The notes under the pieces were generated by a model, which had not been told where the DNA came from, ran no database searches, and saw only the letters and a list, made by a program, of their open reading frames with translations. A stretch of DNA of 64,000 nucleotides from Sedimenticola thiotaurini (GTDB taxonomy: Bacteria > Pseudomonadota > Gammaproteobacteria > Chromatiales > Chromatiaceae), in NCBI RefSeq assembly GCF_001007875.1, contig NZ_CP011412.1, positions 3,720,001-3,784,000 on the forward strand. The letters run 5' to 3'. The position numbers and the translations under genes are program-made. Each line of letters starts with the position of its first letter. Position 1 is the stretch's first letter. This document shows, in pieces, positions 60,914 to 64,000 of the stretch.

Positions 60914-62746
60914 ATGGAACTGCCCCCTCTGCCCGATACCCACGGTCTGGCCGTGCTACTGCTGGTTGTGGTTGCGCTGGCCCTGTTCACCCGGGAGCGC
61001 ATACCCCTGGAGACCTCCAGCCTGGCGGTGCTGGCGCTGCTGACAGCCGGTTTTGAACTGTTTCCCTATGTGACAGACGGTGTCCAACTGCACGCTATCG
61101 ATTTTTTCTCCGGCTTCGGCCACGAGGCGCTGGTGGCGGTTTGTGCCCTGATGATCGCCGGCCAGGCGCTGGTGCGTACCGGTGCCCTGGAGCCGGTCGG
61201 GCGGCAGTTGGCCCGTCTCTGGTCAATCAGTCCGATGCTGTCTCTGCTGTTGACCCTGCTGGTGGGCGCCCTGCTGAGTGCTTTTGTGAACAATGTGCCC
61301 ATCGTGGTGCTGCTGTTACCGATTCTGGTCAGTGTCTCCCTGCGCAACAACCAACCGGCCTCAAGCATTCTCATGCCCATGGGTTTCGCCACCCTGGTGG
61401 GCGGTATGAGTACCACGATCGGCACCTCCACCAATCTGCTGGTGGTCTCCGTCGCCTCTGACATGGGGCTGCCCCGTTTCAGCATGTTCCATTTCTTTCT
61501 GCCGGCGGCCATTGCCGGTGGTCTGGCTATTCTGTTTTTGTGGCTGGTGGCGCCACGCATGCTGCCCAGGCGTGAGGCGTTGATGGAGGACACCTCGCCA
61601 CGGGTGTTCACCGCCCAACTGCAGGTGGAGGAGGAGAGTGCCGCCGCCGGCAAAACCCTGGCCGAGGTGAACGAAGCGGTGGGCAGAACGTTGAAAGTCA
61701 CCCAGATTCGCCGCAATGGCGGTGTTGCGCTGACCCCGCTACCGGATGTGCTGATCAAGCCGGGCGACCGCCTGAGCGTCAGGGATACCCCGGACAATCT
61801 GAAAGAGATCGAGAGTGTGCTGGGGGTCAAACTCTACACCGGAGAGACCCGGGTGGATGATGAGCATCCCCTGCGTGACGAGGAGCAGCAGTTGGCGGAG
61901 ATCGTGGTGACCCAGGGGTCGCCCCTGGAGGGCGCCACCCTGTCACGATTGCACTTTACCGATCACTACCAGCTGGTGACCCTTGCGCTGCATCAGGCAG
62001 GGGCCACCACCCGCACCCTGCGGGAAGAGGTGGGCAGTGTACGTATGAACGTGGGCGATGTGCTGTTGGTACAGGGCAGTCGTGAGCGGATTGCGGAGCT
62101 GAAGCGCAGCGGCGAGCTGCTGGTACTGGACGCCACCAGCGACCTGCCCACCACCAAGCGGGCGCCGCTGGCGCTGCTGATCATGGCGGCCATTGTGACA
62201 GTGGCGGCGTTTGGCCTGCTGCCCATTGCCATCAGCGCCACCTGCGGTGTCCTGTTGCTGATTATTACCCGCTGCCTGAGCTGGCGCGATGCGGCCCAGG
62301 CGCTCAGCACCCAGGTGATTCTGATCGTGGTGGCCAGTCTGGCACTGGGTATGGCGCTCTCCAGGACCGGCGGGGCGGAGTATCTGGCCCAGCTGTTTGT
62401 GGGGCTAACCACCGGTAGCTCTCCCACGGTGATGCTCAGTGGATTGATGCTGGTGATGGCGGTATTGACCAACATTGTCTCCAACAACGCCGCGGCGGTG
62501 ATCGGTACCCCTATTGCAGTCAGTATCGCCCAGCAGCTGGGGTTGCCGGCGGAGCCGTTTGTGTTGGCGGTACTGTTCGGGGCCAATATGAGTTATGCCA
62601 CCCCCATGGCGTACAAAACCAATCTGCTGGTGATGAATGCGGGGGGATACAAATTCAACGACTTTGTCCGGGTCGGTATACCCCTGACCCTGATCGTCTG
62701 GTTGGCGCTCTCCTGGCTGCTGCCGCTGATGTATGAGATCGGGTAA
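60914..62746 (+). CDS. SLC13-family permease with two RCK_C domains
   Basis: 610 residues. Two blocks of membrane helices (about 10-215 and 415-608) flank a cytoplasmic insert with two TrkA_C/RCK_C domains (about 235-300 and 320-395). The DASS-type helical-hairpin signatures are FVNNVPIVVLLLPI, STTIGTSTNLLV and NIVSNNAAAVIGTPIA. It is an anion/Na+ (sulfate or dicarboxylate) transporter by family; sulfate export would suit a sulfur oxidiser but is inference. It converges on the next gene. Confidence 0.88.
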   Translation: MELPPLPDTHGLAVLLLVVVALALFTRERIPLETSSLAVLALLTAGFELFPYVTDGVQLHAIDFFSGFGHEALVAVCALMIAGQALVRTGALEPVGRQLARLWSISPMLSLLLTLLVGALLSAFVNNVPIVVLLLPILVSVSLRNNQPASSILMPMGFATLVGGMSTTIGTSTNLLVVSVASDMGLPRFSMFHFFLPAAIAGGLAILFLWLVAPRMLPRREALMEDTSPRVFTAQLQVEEESAAAGKTLAEVNEAVGRTLKVTQIRRNGGVALTPLPDVLIKPGDRLSVRDTPDNLKEIESVLGVKLYTGETRVDDEHPLRDEEQQLAEIVVTQGSPLEGATLSRLHFTDHYQLVTLALHQAGATTRTLREEVGSVRMNVGDVLLVQGSRERIAELKRSGELLVLDATSDLPTTKRAPLALLIMAAIVTVAAFGLLPIAISATCGVLLLIITRCLSWRDAAQALSTQVILIVVASLALGMALSRTGGAEYLAQLFVGLTTGSSPTVMLSGLMLVMAVLTNIVSNNAAAVIGTPIAVSIAQQLGLPAEPFVLAVLFGANMSYATPMAYKTNLLVMNAGGYKFNDFVRVGIPLTLIVWLALSWLLPLMYEIG

Positions 62747-62777
62747 CGGTTATCCGGTCGGCCCGGCCAGCACCACC

Positions 62778-64000
62778 TTAGATGCGTAACCTTATACCGG
62801 TCAGGTTATCCGACAGGAGCCGGGTCGCCGCATCGGCCGCCATGGGGCGCTGAATGAAATAGCCCTGCGCATAACTGCATCCGCGGCTCTTGAGATACGC
62901 CATCACCTCTTCGGTCTCCACCCCTTCGGCGATCACCGAAATGCCCAGCTCCTGGGCCAGCAGCACCATCATATTGACCAGCTGTTTCTTGCGCTGGTCA
63001 CTGGCCAGGCCACTGACAAAAGAGCGGTCGATCTTGATGGCATCGATCGGGAAACTGTTCAGGTAACTGAGCGAAGAGTAGCCGGTGCCGAAATCGTCCA
63101 GGTAAATCAGGATGTCCAGCGCCTGCAACTGTTGCAGATACTTCTGTACCACCTGCTTGTCACTGAATATGGCGGTTTCCGTCAGTTCTACGGAGATGTT
63201 GGACGGTTTGGCGCCGGTCTCTGCCATGGTCCGGTTGAGCTTGTCGATCAGGCGGGTATTCCCGAACTGCTGGGGTGAGAAGTTAACCGCAACCCGGAAC
63301 CGTTCTGGCAGGACGAACAGCCGCTGCCAGAGCGCAACTTGTTGAGCCACTTGTTGAAAAATCCAGTCGCCCATGGGCTCGATCAACTGGGCCTCTTCGG
63401 CCACCGGAATGAACTGCTCCGGCGATATGGTACGGGTTGGATGATTCCAGCGCAGCAACGCTTCGAATCCCACAATGCTGTCATTGGACAGGTCCAGGAT
63501 CGGCTGATAGTACATCTCCAGCTGCTGCTCCTTGAGCGCCACGATCAGCTCATGCTCCAGCGTGGTGCGTTCCAGCAGCAGCCTGCGCATCTGGTCATCA
63601 AAGATCTCGTAACGCCCTTTGCCCTCAGACTTGGCCCGGTACATGGCGGTGTCGGCATCCCGCAGAATCTCTTCAGCATTCCGGTAACCCGATTTGGAAA
63701 AGGCGATGCCGATGCTGGCGTGGGTTTCGTACCGATGGGAGTTGAGCTGAAAAGGTACGGCGATCTCCCTGACCAACCGCTCGACCACTATCACGGTATC
63801 GGAGCTGCTGATTTCCGGTAGCAGCACGATGAACTCATCACCCCCCAGCCGGGCCAGTGCGTCCCCCGGGCGCAGGCAGGACTCTATCCGTTCCGCCATC
63901 TGGATCAGTAACAGATCGCCTGTGCTGTGGCCCAGGGTGTCGTTGAGTGTCTTGAAGTTATCCAGGTCAATGAAGAAGACCGCGAAGCTCTTCTCCTGCT
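62778..64000 (-). CDS. GGDEF-EAL protein (5' end off the right edge)
   Basis: Leftward gene whose start lies beyond 64000; 407 codons are visible. The visible part begins within GGDEF (FFIDLDNFKTLNDTLGHSTG), contains RLGGDEFIVLLPE, and continues into EAL with FEALLRWNHP, DDFGTGYSSLSYLNSFP and SVIAEGVETEE. The protein ends GIRLRI. It is likely to have sensor domains upstream, out of view. It is a second c-di-GMP enzyme close to the first, with both active sites apparently intact. Confidence 0.92.
   Translation of the reverse strand, partial: QEKSFAVFFIDLDNFKTLNDTLGHSTGDLLLIQMAERIESCLRPGDALARLGGDEFIVLLPEISSSDTVIVVERLVREIAVPFQLNSHRYETHASIGIAFSKSGYRNAEEILRDADTAMYRAKSEGKGRYEIFDDQMRRLLLERTTLEHELIVALKEQQLEMYYQPILDLSNDSIVGFEALLRWNHPTRTISPEQFIPVAEEAQLIEPMGDWIFQQVAQQVALWQRLFVLPERFRVAVNFSPQQFGNTRLIDKLNRTMAETGAKPSNISVELTETAIFSDKQVVQKYLQQLQALDILIYLDDFGTGYSSLSYLNSFPIDAIKIDRSFVSGLASDQRKKQLVNMMVLLAQELGISVIAEGVETEEVMAYLKSRGCSYAQGYFIQRPMAADAATRLLSDNLTGIRLRI

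Noticed and set aside
1-64000. tRNA, rRNA and known riboswitch genes
   Set aside because: No cloverleaf with a terminal CCA or T-loop GTTCRA pattern, no rRNA-like stretch and no familiar riboswitch core was noticed; this was by eye only.

Overview
The window reads as the chromosome of a gammaproteobacterial sulfur oxidiser. A complete reverse-type dissimilatory sulfite reductase operon in the classical purple-sulfur-bacterial order (dsrABEFHCMKLJOPNR, 18.8-31.9 kb) sits with soxYZ and a cysteine-less DsrC paralogue. Housekeeping genes (pepN, cca, mtaB, xthA, rmuC, grxC, hslR, Atm1-type exporter) have gammaproteobacterial architectures. No taxon can be named from sequence alone; free-living or symbiotic Chromatiales-like sulfur oxidisers are the closest fit.

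Layout. 0-11.7 kb: ordinary genes (TatD, exonuclease III, PAP2 phosphatase, MtaB, RmuC, CsgG-like protein, rhodanese, lipid A acyltransferase) and a two-gene vWA/coiled-coil membrane unit. 11.7-12.6 kb: soxYZ. 13-16 kb: BepA-like M48 protease, an unknown, an FmdE-like protein. 16.2-18.3 kb: leftward genes for the DsrC-like protein, an orphan Cas6/Cmx6-like protein, a helical unknown and a 58-residue protein, divergent from dsr. 18.8-31.9 kb: dsr operon, with stable hairpins at several junctions and an attenuator-like terminator in the leader. 32-47.4 kb: EF-G-like GTPase, hslR-grxC, pepN, a CHAD-ParA pair facing a LexA/S24-fold protein, an ABC exporter coupled to cca through two micro-ORFs, a frameshifted NarX-like kinase with its NarL-like regulator, and a rhodanese. 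47.6-54.9 kb: AT-rich accessory block that I read as a gene-cassette array with six attC sites and no integrase in view (a CALIN). Its cassettes carry an HNH nuclease, unknowns, a lipoprotein and a two-gene unit of a membrane protein plus a DndC-like PP-loop enzyme; an IS3-family element sits in the loop of one attC. 55-64 kb: cold-shock/DUF1294 protein, methyltransferase, PycTM-like membrane protein, two GGDEF-EAL proteins and an SLC13/RCK transporter.

How it works together. DsrEFH passes sulfur to DsrC. DsrAB with DsrL oxidises sulfane sulfur to sulfite, and DsrMKJOP handles DsrC trisulfide/thiol chemistry and electrons at the membrane. DsrN makes siroheme amide. SoxYZ carries periplasmic thiosulfate sulfur. 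The most novel material is the cassette-borne membrane protein/DndC-like pair and the orphan Cas6-like gene cluster beside dsr.
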